From assembly GCA_010202645.1 (NCBI GenBank), contig CP047920.1:62001-126000 (forward strand): a stretch of 64,000 bases of DNA, given 5' to 3'. Under the pieces are notes generated by a model. The model did not search any database. It saw only the letters and a program-made list of their open reading frames with translations, and was not told the DNA's origin. The number at the start of each line of letters is the position of its first letter. Within the stretch, counting starts at the first letter, position 1. Shown here piece after piece: positions 16,593 to 25,285 of this stretch. The DNA comes from Candidatus Saccharibacteria bacterium oral taxon 488. GTDB lineage: Bacteria > Patescibacteriota > Saccharimonadia > Saccharimonadales > Saccharimonadaceae. The position numbers and the translations under genes were made by a program.

Positions 16593-18365
16593 ATGGCGAG
16601 CCAGTCACAAAAGCAGCAGATCATTCAGAGCATCAAGGATGTGACTAACATTTTGGTGACGGTGAGCACTGATCCGTCGGTGGATGAGCTGTCGGCGGCA
16701 CTGGGACTAACGATTTTCCTGAATAAACTCGGCAAGCACGCCACGGCTGTTTTTAGTGGTAAAATTCCGCCGGCAATTTCCTTCCTCGAGCCAGATGAGA
16801 CGTTTGAGGCCACGGCGGACAGCCTGCGTGATTTTATCATCGCGCTTGATAAGGAAAAAGCCGATCATCTGCGCTACAAGGTGGTCGATGATGCGGTGAA
16901 GATTTTTATCACGCCGTACCGGGCGACAATTACCGAGGCGGATTTAGAGTTCTCGCAGGGTGATTATAATATTGAGTTGGTGCTTGCGCTCAATGTTGAG
17001 AGCCAGGATCATCTCGACAAGGCGCTGACGGCTCATGGCAAGATTTTGCATGATGCGGTGGTATCGACGGTGACTGCCGGCATGGTGAGGAGTAATCTCG
17101 GGACGGTCGATTGGCATGATGATAGGGCGTCAGGTGTCAGTGAGATGTTGGTTGATTTGATTGATGAGCTGCGAACACCGAAAGTGACTATGGATGAGCA
17201 GATCGCAACGGCGTTACTAACCGGTGTTGTGGCAGCGACGGAACGGTTTAGTAATAACTTAACCTCGTCACGAGTCATGACATTGGCAGCAGAACTGATG
17301 GCGGTCGGTGCGAATCAGCAATTGATCGCTACCAAGTTGGCCGAGGGGCAGGCTATTAAGGCCGAGGAGCGTTCAAAGTCAGAGCAATCACAGCAGGCGG
17401 CTGATGACACAGCTGATGATAAGACGGATGATGACGATGGCGGGGATGGTTCTAATTTCAAGGTTGAGCGGGGGAGGCGCTCAAGGACAGCTGATCCCAG
17501 AAGAGATGATGGTGCGTTATCAATCAGCCACGAGCGGCGGGGTAGCCTTGATGAGGTAGCCAAACAGACTCGGGCAGAAGAGCAGGATGCAGCGGCTCGT
17601 GTGGCCACGGCGCAGCTTGATCGCCTTCGAGCAGCGTCAGTGACGAGCGGACGGAGTAGTACGCCATCGACATCGCAACCAATCAGTGCGTCGGTGTCGG
17701 CTGAGCCAGAAACGGCCACGCCACTACTAGGTGGAACGCTGAACGCGACGACGGAGCGGGCGGCTGAGGATAAGCACCGCGATCTTGACACTGATCAAAA
17801 CAAGACCATCTTGCATCACGGTACCTATGTCGGTGCGTCGCGGCCGGCCCTCGGCGAATCGCCGTTGAATGCTGCCATGGGGAAGTCTGATGAACCGCCG
17901 AGCGTTGACCCGTTTGCGACCACCAATAAGGACGAAGCGGTCATTGCCGCACTAAAAGAGGAGACGCAGGCGCTGGCTGACAAGCAGACTCAATCTACCG
18001 CGCCGCCATCGCTGCCAGATTCTGAGCGCGACGCCCGCGCGGCAATTACCGAGGCGCTGGCTGCTGCACCGCCGCTTGAACCCGCAGCTTCGCCCGCTCC
18101 GGTAGTTTCATCTTCGCCGCTACCGACAGTGTCGTCTGCTCCGGCTACGCTCGCTGATATTGAGTCTAATGTGATGCATGGCCTGCCGCCGCTGCCTGAT
18201 TTCTCTGATTTTTCGGGTTCAGGCCTACCGCCGCTGCCACCAGCTCCGGTCGGTGCTGTAGATGGGGGACTGCCAGCGTTGAACACCTCACCCTCAGTGC
18301 CATCCGCTCCGGCGCCGCCGCGCACCTTTAATCCGTCCCAATTCCAGATCCCGGGACAAAAATAG
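16593..18365 (+). CDS. DHH-phosphoesterase-like protein with long disordered tail
   Basis: A 590-residue protein. The first 240 residues resemble the nanoRNase/pAp phosphatase (DHH/DHHA1) fold: TVSTDPSVDELSAALGLTIFL fits the position of the NPDGDA motif, and VDWHDDRASGVSEMLVDLI resembles the later conserved helix. The metal-binding Asp-rich motifs are degraded, so it is probably not an active phosphoesterase. From about residue 245 to the end it is acidic, Ser/Thr/Ala/Pro-rich and apparently disordered, with a proline-rich C-terminus. truB starts 3 bases later. A binding or scaffolding role is more likely than catalysis. Confidence 0.75.
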   Translation: MASQSQKQQIIQSIKDVTNILVTVSTDPSVDELSAALGLTIFLNKLGKHATAVFSGKIPPAISFLEPDETFEATADSLRDFIIALDKEKADHLRYKVVDDAVKIFITPYRATITEADLEFSQGDYNIELVLALNVESQDHLDKALTAHGKILHDAVVSTVTAGMVRSNLGTVDWHDDRASGVSEMLVDLIDELRTPKVTMDEQIATALLTGVVAATERFSNNLTSSRVMTLAAELMAVGANQQLIATKLAEGQAIKAEERSKSEQSQQAADDTADDKTDDDDGGDGSNFKVERGRRSRTADPRRDDGALSISHERRGSLDEVAKQTRAEEQDAAARVATAQLDRLRAASVTSGRSSTPSTSQPISASVSAEPETATPLLGGTLNATTERAAEDKHRDLDTDQNKTILHHGTYVGASRPALGESPLNAAMGKSDEPPSVDPFATTNKDEAVIAALKEETQALADKQTQSTAPPSLPDSERDARAAITEALAAAPPLEPAASPAPVVSSSPLPTVSSAPATLADIESNVMHGLPPLPDFSDFSGSGLPPLPPAPVGAVDGGLPALNTSPSVPSAPAPPRTFNPSQFQIPGQK

Positions 18366-18368
18366 CCC

Positions 18369-19025
18369 ATGGATGAGGTGCTGCTCATTGATAAGCCGGC
18401 TGGCATGACAAGTTTCGGGGTAGTAGCGCGGTTGCGGCGGGTGCTCAGCCAGGCGGCGGGCAAGAAAGTGAAAGTTGGCCATACTGGTACGCTCGATCCG
18501 TTCGCTACGGGACTGATGATTATCGTGACGGGCAAGAAGTGCCGCGAGGCTGATACCTTTACAAAGCTTGATAAGTGGTATGAAGCAGAAATCATGCTTG
18601 GCCAGATATCGACAACCGGTGACCCCGAGGGTGAACTGACTCACGTGTCGGTGCGGCAGCCGTCTCGCAGTGAGGTTGAAGCGGCACTCGGTACATTTGT
18701 GGGTGAAATCAAACAGCGCCCACCGATATTTAGCGCCATCAAGATCAATGGCCGTCGGGCCTATCAGCTGGCACGTCAAGGCCAGCCGGTCGATATGCCG
18801 GAGCGCACCGTGTCGATCTACGCCCTGGAGCTTGTCACCTATGAGTATCCTCGCCTGGTGATTCGAGCGCATGTTTCGAGTGGTACGTATATTCGGAGTT
18901 TAGCGGTTGATATTGGTCAGAAGCTAGAAACAGGGGCCTACTGCCGCCGGCTGCGCCGCCAGGCTATCGCTGAATATGACGTCACTCAGGCAAAACCATT
19001 AGCGGATTTTGGGATTTCGTCTTGA
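18369..19025 (+). CDS. truB: tRNA pseudouridine(55) synthase TruB
   Basis: TruB converts U55 of the tRNA T-loop to pseudouridine. The 218-residue protein has LLIDKPAGMTSFGVV at the start, the catalytic GHTGTLDPFATGLM (Asp), the YEAEIMLG strand, RPPIFSAIKINGRRAY, and SGTYIRSLAVDIG. It ends early, without the C-terminal PUA-like extension seen in some bacteria. It starts 3 bases after the DHH-like gene, so it is in that operon. Its last codons carry the promoter of the following pilin gene. Confidence 0.94.
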   Translation: MDEVLLIDKPAGMTSFGVVARLRRVLSQAAGKKVKVGHTGTLDPFATGLMIIVTGKKCREADTFTKLDKWYEAEIMLGQISTTGDPEGELTHVSVRQPSRSEVEAALGTFVGEIKQRPPIFSAIKINGRRAYQLARQGQPVDMPERTVSIYALELVTYEYPRLVIRAHVSSGTYIRSLAVDIGQKLETGAYCRRLRRQAIAEYDVTQAKPLADFGISS

Positions 19026-19042
19026 AGTGCTATTATCAAAGC

Positions 19043-19537
19043 ATGGGTAGGCAGACAGGTTTTACAATCGTTGAACTATTAATTGTGATGGTCGTGATCG
19101 CGATTTTGGCGACCATCGGTATTGTGGCGTATTCGGGCGTGCGCCAGGACGCCACTGACACCAAGATCCGTTCCATTGTCAAGATCGCTGGGGACGCGTT
19201 GCAGATATATGACACACAGAAACGAACGCTGCCGTCAGGACAGGGGACGTTCAATAACGCTAATAGCGTTGACTCACTTGTGCCGCAGTATATCCAGCCG
19301 GGGTATCGCGAGGGTGTCAGCAGCAAGAACGCGTCAAATCCAAACGATATTTTTGTCTGGTATCCGTGCAAAGATACCTCCGGCAAGATAACAGGTATCG
19401 CGGTATTTGCGGCCCTTAATTCCGCCAAGCCGCAGGAGTCGGCTCAGGTTAATGCGGTCAAGGCGACCTGTAACATTCCGGGCGCCGCCGTGCCGACCAC
19501 CGGTAATCCGGCGTATAATTACGTGCAGACATTTTAG
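19043..19537 (+). CDS. Type IV pilin-like protein (prepilin)
   Basis: A 164-residue prepilin. GRQTGFTIVELL gives a cleavage site (Gly before Phe) with Glu at mature position 5, followed by the hydrophobic helix (residues 6-28). The globular part contains two cysteines (in YPCKD and ATCNIPG), probably a disulfide. The PilD-type peptidase is encoded at 48207. This gene is far from the main pilus locus, so it could be an alternative or minor pilin. ATG 19043 is preceded by TATTAT (19031-19036) 6 bases upstream, suggesting a leaderless mRNA; the longer TTG reading overlaps truB. Confidence 0.85.
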   Translation: MGRQTGFTIVELLIVMVVIAILATIGIVAYSGVRQDATDTKIRSIVKIAGDALQIYDTQKRTLPSGQGTFNNANSVDSLVPQYIQPGYREGVSSKNASNPNDIFVWYPCKDTSGKITGIAVFAALNSAKPQESAQVNAVKATCNIPGAAVPTTGNPAYNYVQTF

Positions 19538-19589
19538 CAAATGCGGCTGATTTGCGTTTTTAGTGTAGCATTGGTATAATGACGAAGCT

Positions 19590-19856
19590 ATGATTAGCAA
19601 AGACGATAAAGCGAAAGCAATTGCTTTGACTCAGGTCAACAAGGACGACGTTGGCAGCCCGCAGGCGCAGGTGTCGATCTTGACGGCTCGTATCAAAGAG
19701 GTCACAAAGCACCTGAAGGCGAATAAGCACGACTTCATGGCGCGCCGTGGCTTAATCCAGATGGTTGGCAAGCGCAAGCGCCTGCTCAGATACCTGGAGC
19801 GAACTGATTTTGAGAGTTATAAAGCGGTTGTGGCTGCCCTGGGTCTGCGTAAATAG
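19590..19856 (+). CDS. rpsO: 30S ribosomal protein S15
   Basis: S15 binds the central domain of 16S rRNA. The 88-residue protein has the family pattern: GSPQAQVSILTARIKEVTKHLK, the HDFMARRGLIQMVGKRKRLLRYL motif, and a final helix. Length is standard. TATAAT (19575-19580) ends 9 bases before the ATG, so the leader is minimal and the usual S15 autoregulatory leader is absent. Unlike in many bacteria, pnp is not adjacent (it lies about 2.3 kb downstream). Confidence 0.95.
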   Translation: MISKDDKAKAIALTQVNKDDVGSPQAQVSILTARIKEVTKHLKANKHDFMARRGLIQMVGKRKRLLRYLERTDFESYKAVVAALGLRK

Positions 19857-19877
19857 TCGCGCTGGGTAGCTGTACGG

Positions 19878-19910
19878 ATATCCACCTTGATATATCACGA
19901 GGTGGGTATT
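19878..19910. terminator. Terminator between rpsO and the convergent sortase gene
   Basis: ATATCCACCT (19878-19887) pairs with AGGTGGGTAT (19900-19909), one G-U pair, followed by TTTTGATTT on the plus strand and an A/T-rich stretch on the minus strand. It probably serves rpsO and perhaps both genes. Confidence 0.7.
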
Positions 19911-19915
19911 TTGAT

Positions 19916-20509
19916 TTAGCGCGGTGTAGCCACGAAAACCATTCGGCCGTCAGCCGCGCCGCCGAGGGTGCATGAATAGAGGGTAAGCTGTGGTTTGTTG
20001 GTTCGGTTTTCGATGTGAACGGCATCCGGCTTGACATCAAATAGCCGGGATATGACGTAGGTGTAGCGCTTGCCGCGGTAGTCAATGATTATTTCATCGC
20101 CAATGCGTAGCTTATCAATGTTGTAGAATGGCGATTTTTGGATGGTTTGCTGTGGTGTTAGACCCATGATAAATCGATGGGCAGACAAAACAAAGTTGCC
20201 GCCGTCAACTGGGTTGCCATTCTCTGGCTGACGCCACCATGCACCTCGTTCCATAGTCTCGGCACCGCCAGTAGCGTACGGCACGTTAATGTCAATTTTG
20301 GGAATATAGAGACGATCCTCGGTGATGTTGGTTTCTGGCGTAGCGGCGAGAAGCTGGGTAGTTTCGTTACGCATTGGGTTAATGAGCTGAGCGCGAAAGA
20401 ATGGACTAAACGCCGTGATGAGTGTGTAGCCGCCGCCAGCGAGCATGATAATAGCCAGACTCATACTGAGCCATCGGCGGCAGCTTTTGGCGTGGGTTAT
20501 CTGCTTCAC
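19916..20509 (-). CDS. Sortase (class D/E-like transpeptidase)
   Basis: Sortases cleave a C-terminal sorting motif and join proteins to the cell wall or to each other. The 197-residue protein has an N-terminal signal anchor (about residues 13-33), a beta-barrel domain with RLYIPKIDINVPY, the catalytic His in LSAHR, Cys in LYSCT and a late Arg in DGRMVFVATPR. No LPxTG-type substrate is encoded in this window. The start is GTG at 20509, 6 bases after TACAAT (complement of 20516-20521), so it should be leaderless. A Gram-positive-like envelope is implied. Confidence 0.88.
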   Translation of the reverse strand: MKQITHAKSCRRWLSMSLAIIMLAGGGYTLITAFSPFFRAQLINPMRNETTQLLAATPETNITEDRLYIPKIDINVPYATGGAETMERGAWWRQPENGNPVDGGNFVLSAHRFIMGLTPQQTIQKSPFYNIDKLRIGDEIIIDYRGKRYTYVISRLFDVKPDAVHIENRTNKPQLTLYSCTLGGAADGRMVFVATPR

Positions 20510-20630
20510 TTGTTAATTGTAGCATGGGCGTATCAGCCTAGTAGTATGGGTCGTTATCCCATCGTGGTGAGCTAATCTGTTTGGGGGGTGCTGTTTGACT
20601 TTTTATAGTTTTTATGCTAAATTACAGAGT

Positions 20631-21248
20631 ATGAATGAATACGCGCCGCGGGCTGATAAATTACCGCCAGATGTGGCTAAACAAGTGGCAAGGGTTAGTG
20701 AAGTTGTGGCTGCTGTTAAGAAGCAGATTGGTCCGGATGGGGGACGATTAAGTGATGGCCCGCTGCATCTTGAGAAGTTGGAAGAGCTGAGTGCTGATGA
20801 TCATAATTCAAGATTTACAGATGCGGATAATTTTTGGAAAAACGGTATGGATCCGTCGCAAGCAAATTCGTCGCAAGACGGCTCTGATACGTCTGAAAAA
20901 CTGCCGAGTAAATTTGTTAATAATTTTTGGCAGTACTTCTTTCCGGATAAAATGTTTGAGGATGACTTATTGGGGCCAACGGTCCTAAATAAACCGCCGC
21001 GGAAACTGCTTAAAGAAACAGGAGGAGGACTCCTCACATCGGTTCAGCAGCTGTTTGGGATGTTATTTAAGGATACCAATATTGATAGCCACAAACTTGT
21101 TACCCTGGAGTCAGCAGCTGGTGAAGAGCACCTTACCGATCTTAAGGAGGCAATGTTTATGCTCTATAAGCTGGCGCTACATACGGTTACTCAGCAAGAT
21201 GCTGCTGGGGCTGGGTGTCCAAGTGCACATGCTTATTTATGCCTGTAG
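20631..21248 (+). CDS. Unknown cytosolic protein
   Basis: A 205-residue acidic protein with Trp/Phe-rich segments (FWKNGMD, NNFWQYFFPDKMF) and no signal peptide. No family recognised. TTGACT (20595-20600) and TAAATT (20618-20623) at 17-base spacing form a promoter whose -10 ends 7 bases before ATG 20631; the longer reading overlaps the promoter, so I use 20631 and predict a leaderless mRNA. The gene at 21258 follows after 9 bases with an AGGAG site, so the two form an operon. The pair may encode a cytosolic protein and an exported partner. Confidence 0.62.
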   Translation: MNEYAPRADKLPPDVAKQVARVSEVVAAVKKQIGPDGGRLSDGPLHLEKLEELSADDHNSRFTDADNFWKNGMDPSQANSSQDGSDTSEKLPSKFVNNFWQYFFPDKMFEDDLLGPTVLNKPPRKLLKETGGGLLTSVQQLFGMLFKDTNIDSHKLVTLESAAGEEHLTDLKEAMFMLYKLALHTVTQQDAAGAGCPSAHAYLCL

Positions 21249-21257
21249 GAGCTTCAT

Positions 21258-22040
21258 ATGACGAGTCATGAACAATCGGAAAAAAAGAGTCCAATAAGTC
21301 GGCGTGGTCTACTGTGTGGTGCGGTTGGAGCAGTGGCGGCCACAGCTGGTGGGCTGCTTATGAATCGTGGCGATGAAAGTCAGCGGAGAGTATCGGTAGA
21401 GACGAATGCTCCGAAGCTTGATCTTGATTGGGCGTATGAGATATATGATGCGGCGTACGATATGTTCCTGCGATGTATCAGAGAAATACCTACGACTCCT
21501 GTATTTACTGGTCGTGAGCCATTAGCGCTACCACCGCCAACCTCCGCATCGCGTACTGGCGGGAAGGGCTATGGATTTATGACCGGAGAAGCAGTGGTGA
21601 AAAATGGTAAGAGTAGTTTTCACATGGAGTCTGTGATGGCGTCGGCTCCTGACGATGATTCACAAGTCGAAGCGGGGATTCGTCTTTTGCTCCAGACTGG
21701 CCAGCCAAGCCTTACGGTAGCTGAAATGAATGCAACGTGGACTGTAGCGCGGGTGGCTATGCTAACGGATGAGGATTTCTTGAAATATATCAAGCGATAT
21801 GCCCCAGACGTAATTGCTTTGTCTTTCGTGCCAGAGTTGGAACGGCCGCCACACGTTTCGCATGGTAGCGAGCAGAACTATGAGAGGTATACCATGGCAC
21901 CGGGTGTGGAGGGCTTTGCTATTAGTCATCGAGGGGGGCATGGGTTACGATGGCTTTCACCGACCGATGAAACGCTCTCTGGTGTCAGTGACGTTTTTGG
22001 TAGTATTCAGAGCGAGTTTCACCAGGCTGGCTTTCTCTAA
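21258..22040 (+). CDS. Unknown exported protein with twin-arginine-like leader
   Basis: A 260-residue protein. Residues 14-37 read SRRGLL followed by a small-residue-rich hydrophobic stretch, which resembles a twin-arginine signal peptide; the core is weakly hydrophobic, as Tat signals are. The mature part has no recognised family. It contains a Pro-rich segment near residue 90 and a late His/Gly-rich HRGGHGLRWLSP. AGGAG lies 7 bases before the ATG. It is the second gene of an operon with 20631. Whether this organism has Tat genes cannot be seen here. Confidence 0.6.
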   Translation: MTSHEQSEKKSPISRRGLLCGAVGAVAATAGGLLMNRGDESQRRVSVETNAPKLDLDWAYEIYDAAYDMFLRCIREIPTTPVFTGREPLALPPPTSASRTGGKGYGFMTGEAVVKNGKSSFHMESVMASAPDDDSQVEAGIRLLLQTGQPSLTVAEMNATWTVARVAMLTDEDFLKYIKRYAPDVIALSFVPELERPPHVSHGSEQNYERYTMAPGVEGFAISHRGGHGLRWLSPTDETLSGVSDVFGSIQSEFHQAGFL

Positions 22041-22061
22041 AGCGTGCGGCCCTGTGATATA

Positions 22062-22167
22062 ATAGAAAGCGCGAATATAACCCGCAGACGGTGATGGATG
22101 TGTGGTGTGTTGATAGTAAACCAGTACGCATACACCTGTTACTGTCTTTGCGAGAAAGAGAGGATCT
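22062..22167 (+). promoter_or_regulatory. pnp promoter -10 and structured 5' leader
   Basis: An extended -10 TGATATAAT ends at 22067, giving a leader of about 95 bases before pnp. GGTGTGT (22114-22120) pairs with ATACACC (22140-22146). PNPase binds and autoregulates a leader stem in other bacteria; that it does so here is inference. Confidence 0.5.
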
Positions 22168-24285
22168 ATGGCAATTATTAACCCGAGTGGCAAGGAGATT
22201 TTTAGCGTTACCACCGAGCTGTGCGGCCGTCCGCTGACACTGGAGGTGAACCGGGTCGGCTTTCGGACGACGGGCAGCGTGCTGGTGCGCTACGGCGATA
22301 CAGTGGTACTGGGCAGTGCCCAGGTAGGCAGCCGGCCAGTGCAGCTGGATTATTTCCCGCTGTCGATTGATTATGAAGAAAAATTTTATGCCGCGGGAAA
22401 GATTTCTGGCAGCCGCTTTATCAAGCGCGAAGGTCGCCCGAGCGACGAGGCGGTGCTGATCGGCCGGTTGATTGATCGTCCGATTCGACCGCTGTTCCCG
22501 AAGGGTTATCGCCAAGAAGTGCAAGTGGTGGCGACGGTACTAAGCATGGATCCGGATTTTCGCCCGGATGTCATCGCTATGATTGCGGCGTCGAGCGCGC
22601 TGATGCTGACTGGTACACCATTTGACGGACCGGTGGCGGGGCTCCGCGTCGGGCGGGTAAATGGCGAATTCAAAGCCTTTTTGACTCCGGAAGAGCGGGC
22701 GCAGTCTGATCTTGACCTGGTGGTGGCTGGGATTGAAAGTGGTATCACTATGGTGGAGGCTGGTGCTCGGGAAGTATCAGAAGAGGTGGTTGTCGATGCC
22801 ATGGCGTGGGCGCACCAGATGATGCAGCCAGCGATTCAGTTGCAGCGCGAGCTAGCGGCTAAAGTGGCGCCAACTCCGCAAGAATACCATCTGGTTTTGC
22901 CTGACGAAGCTATCCAGCAGACGGCTGATGAGTGGGTTGACGGCAAATTAGGCGAGAAAGTCCGCCGGCCGTATCCAGAGCGCAACGAAGTGGTTAACGA
23001 GATTCGCTGGGCATTTCACGAAGCGATGGTCGAAAAGCTAGGTTTGAGTGCTGAGGAGTACGACGAAGTGCGCGATGAATACGATGAAGCATTTACCTTG
23101 GCATTGCACAACGATGTGCGCCGCGGTATCGTCGAGGATAATATGCGTCCAGACGGCCGCAAACTAACTGAAATTCGCCCATTAAGTTCAGAAGTTGGTT
23201 TGCTACCACGGGCGCACGGCTCAAGCCTGTTTACTCGCGGCGTGACTCAGGGTATGAACATTGTGACTTTGGCGCCGCTGAGTTACGCGCAGCTGGTTGA
23301 TACCATGGAGGTTAACGACGGCGAACGGCGCTATATGCATCATTACAATGCGCCTGGCTATACGGTTGGCGAGGTTAAGCGGATGGGCAGCCCGGGCCGG
23401 CGCGAAATTGGCCACGGCTACTTGGCAGAGCGAGCCTTAACGCCGGTGCTGCCGAGCGAGGAAGATTTCCCGTACGCTATTCGCAGTGTTACCGAAATTA
23501 TGAGTCAGAACGGTTCGACGTCAATGGCGGCGACTTGCTCGAGCTGTTTGGCGCTGATGGATGCCGGCGTGCCTCTCTCGGCGCCAGTTAGCGGCATTGC
23601 CATGGGTCTGATGATGGACGGTGATACGCCGTATGTATTAAGCGACATCGCTGATGCCGAGGACTTTGCTGGCGATATGGATTTCAAGGTGACTGGTACG
23701 GCCAAGGGCATCACGGCGCTCCAGATGGATATGAAGGTGCATGGCTTGCCGGTGGCAGTGCTGCGCCAAGCGATTGAGCAGAGTAAGGCGGGCCGGGCGT
23801 TTATCCTTGACCATATGCTGAGTATTTTGCCAGCGCCGCGGGAGACACTCAGCCCGTATGCGCCGCGGATTGAAAAGCTAAAAATTGATCCAGATAAAAT
23901 CGGCGCCGTGATCGGTAAGGGCGGCGAGGTGATTAACAAGATTACCAGCGAGACTGGTGCCGAGGTTGATATCAAGGAAGACGGCTTGATTACTATCGCC
24001 AGCCCGAACGGCGAGTCAATTGAGAAGGCGCTTGTTTGGATTAAAAGCCTGGTCGAAGAGCCAGAAGTTGGCAAAATCTACGAAGGCAAGGTCGTCAGTA
24101 TCAAAGATTTCGGGGCCTTCGTGAATATTCTGCCAGGAGTTGACGGCATGGTGCATATCTCGAAGCTAGCAGATCACCGCGTGGCTAAGGTGACGGATGT
24201 AGTCAAGGAAGGACAAACCGTTCGCGTAAAAATCACCGGCATTGATGAGCGCGGTAAGATTAACTTGACGATGATCGGGTTGTAA
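22168..24285 (+). CDS. pnp: Polyribonucleotide nucleotidyltransferase (PNPase)
   Basis: PNPase degrades RNA 3'-5' by phosphorolysis. The 705-residue protein has two RNase PH domains (residues about 5-220 and 310-540) with the linking helical domain, the catalytic region with NGSTSMAATCSS and DIADAEDFAGDMDFK, a KH domain (IGAVIGKGGEVINKI, about 575-630) and an S1 domain at the end (GKIYEGKVVSIKDFGAFV). Length and order are standard. AGAGAGGA precedes the ATG and a leader of about 95 bases with a stem lies upstream. With RNase J (26007) and Orn (2400) it covers exonucleolytic RNA decay. Confidence 0.97.
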   Translation: MAIINPSGKEIFSVTTELCGRPLTLEVNRVGFRTTGSVLVRYGDTVVLGSAQVGSRPVQLDYFPLSIDYEEKFYAAGKISGSRFIKREGRPSDEAVLIGRLIDRPIRPLFPKGYRQEVQVVATVLSMDPDFRPDVIAMIAASSALMLTGTPFDGPVAGLRVGRVNGEFKAFLTPEERAQSDLDLVVAGIESGITMVEAGAREVSEEVVVDAMAWAHQMMQPAIQLQRELAAKVAPTPQEYHLVLPDEAIQQTADEWVDGKLGEKVRRPYPERNEVVNEIRWAFHEAMVEKLGLSAEEYDEVRDEYDEAFTLALHNDVRRGIVEDNMRPDGRKLTEIRPLSSEVGLLPRAHGSSLFTRGVTQGMNIVTLAPLSYAQLVDTMEVNDGERRYMHHYNAPGYTVGEVKRMGSPGRREIGHGYLAERALTPVLPSEEDFPYAIRSVTEIMSQNGSTSMAATCSSCLALMDAGVPLSAPVSGIAMGLMMDGDTPYVLSDIADAEDFAGDMDFKVTGTAKGITALQMDMKVHGLPVAVLRQAIEQSKAGRAFILDHMLSILPAPRETLSPYAPRIEKLKIDPDKIGAVIGKGGEVINKITSETGAEVDIKEDGLITIASPNGESIEKALVWIKSLVEEPEVGKIYEGKVVSIKDFGAFVNILPGVDGMVHISKLADHRVAKVTDVVKEGQTVRVKITGIDERGKINLTMIGL

Positions 24286-24343
24286 CTTTTGCTTTTTAGC
24301 AAAATACGATACAATGAGAATGTAAGAGTAATTGAGGGGGATT

Positions 24344-25222
24344 ATGGACGACAAGAATAATAAGAACGTACCACAACCGACAGCAACATCGCCCGTGGCG
24401 ACCGAGCAGACTGCTCCGGCGCCCTCGCAGCCAGTACCACCGGTGCCGCAGCCACAGCAGCCACTGCAGCAAGGTGTACCGATGCAGCCCAAGAAAGGGT
24501 TGAGCAAGGGTGCGCTATGGGGTATCATTGGCGGTTCAATAGGTTTGATAGTTATCGTGGTTGGCATCGTGCTGGCTGTTATATTCCTTGGTGGGCCATC
24601 AAAAGCCGACTACCAAGAAGCTGCTAAGACACTGAAGGAGTTTGACGGCAACAGCCTCAACTCGGCACTCAAGTCGTCGAATGCTGATAACGCAAAGAAG
24701 CTGATTGAAGAGGCGGTGGGACGTGCTGATTTGATGATGAAGAAGCTTGATTCATCGAAGATTATGCGCGACGAGGAGACCAAAAAATCCTTTGGCGAGT
24801 ACAAGACTGCCTATGAAAAGGTGCGCCCAAATATGCTTGCCATCGCCAATCTGATAGGAGATATGAAAGATTTCTCCAAGAAGTGTTCACCGAGCTATTT
24901 TAGCTATATCGGTAAGCCAGCAGATGAAGTTAGGAAGCTCTACGATGAAAAAATGAGCGGCTGCTATCAGTTACTCGATAACATTACTAAATCAGAGCAA
25001 AAAGAAGTGCAGGACTTTGGTAAGCAGATGAAGGAGTATTACAAGGCGTTAGGTGATTTCTTTGTAGCACGCGCCAATAAAGATTACAGTGTTCAGGCAC
25101 CGCGCCTGTCGTCAGGCAGGTCAAACCCGCTATCCAATTTTGCCAAGAAAATCCAAGAATCAAATTTGCAGAAGCACGAGAAAGACTTCGTCAACCTGGT
25201 GAAAGAAAAAGCTGAAAAGTAA
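24344..25222 (+). CDS. Unknown single-pass membrane protein with Pro/Gln-rich N-terminus
   Basis: A 292-residue protein. Residues 1-50 are rich in Pro and Gln (disordered, probably cytosolic), a membrane helix spans about 66-88 (WGIIGGSIGLIVIVVGIVLAV), and the rest is a helical outer domain. Two cysteines (in KKCSP and SGCYQ) could pair. The layout parallels the protein at 4176-4796. ATG 24344 is preceded by GAGGGGG and a TACAAT at 24310-24315, giving a leader of about 22 bases. A small TTTTGCT/AGCAAAA hairpin between pnp and this gene may end the pnp transcript. Confidence 0.65.
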   Translation: MDDKNNKNVPQPTATSPVATEQTAPAPSQPVPPVPQPQQPLQQGVPMQPKKGLSKGALWGIIGGSIGLIVIVVGIVLAVIFLGGPSKADYQEAAKTLKEFDGNSLNSALKSSNADNAKKLIEEAVGRADLMMKKLDSSKIMRDEETKKSFGEYKTAYEKVRPNMLAIANLIGDMKDFSKKCSPSYFSYIGKPADEVRKLYDEKMSGCYQLLDNITKSEQKEVQDFGKQMKEYYKALGDFFVARANKDYSVQAPRLSSGRSNPLSNFAKKIQESNLQKHEKDFVNLVKEKAEK

Positions 25223-25242
25223 TTTTCGCCTCGGCATCAAGC

Positions 25243-25272
25243 AAAACACCTCGCATAGTGACGAGGTGTTTT
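25243..25272 (+). terminator. Rho-independent terminator abutting the next promoter
   Basis: A perfect 11-bp stem (AAAACACCTCG at 25243-25253 with CGAGGTGTTTT at 25262-25272) and an 8-base loop. One base later a TATAAT (25274-25279) begins for the next gene, so terminator and promoter overlap. Confidence 0.8.
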
Positions 25273-25285
25273 GTATAATAGAAAT

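Noticed and set aside
20177-20575. A 132-residue plus-strand open frame opposite the sortase
   Set aside because: It is the antisense shadow of the sortase gene, which has a complete catalytic set and its own -10.
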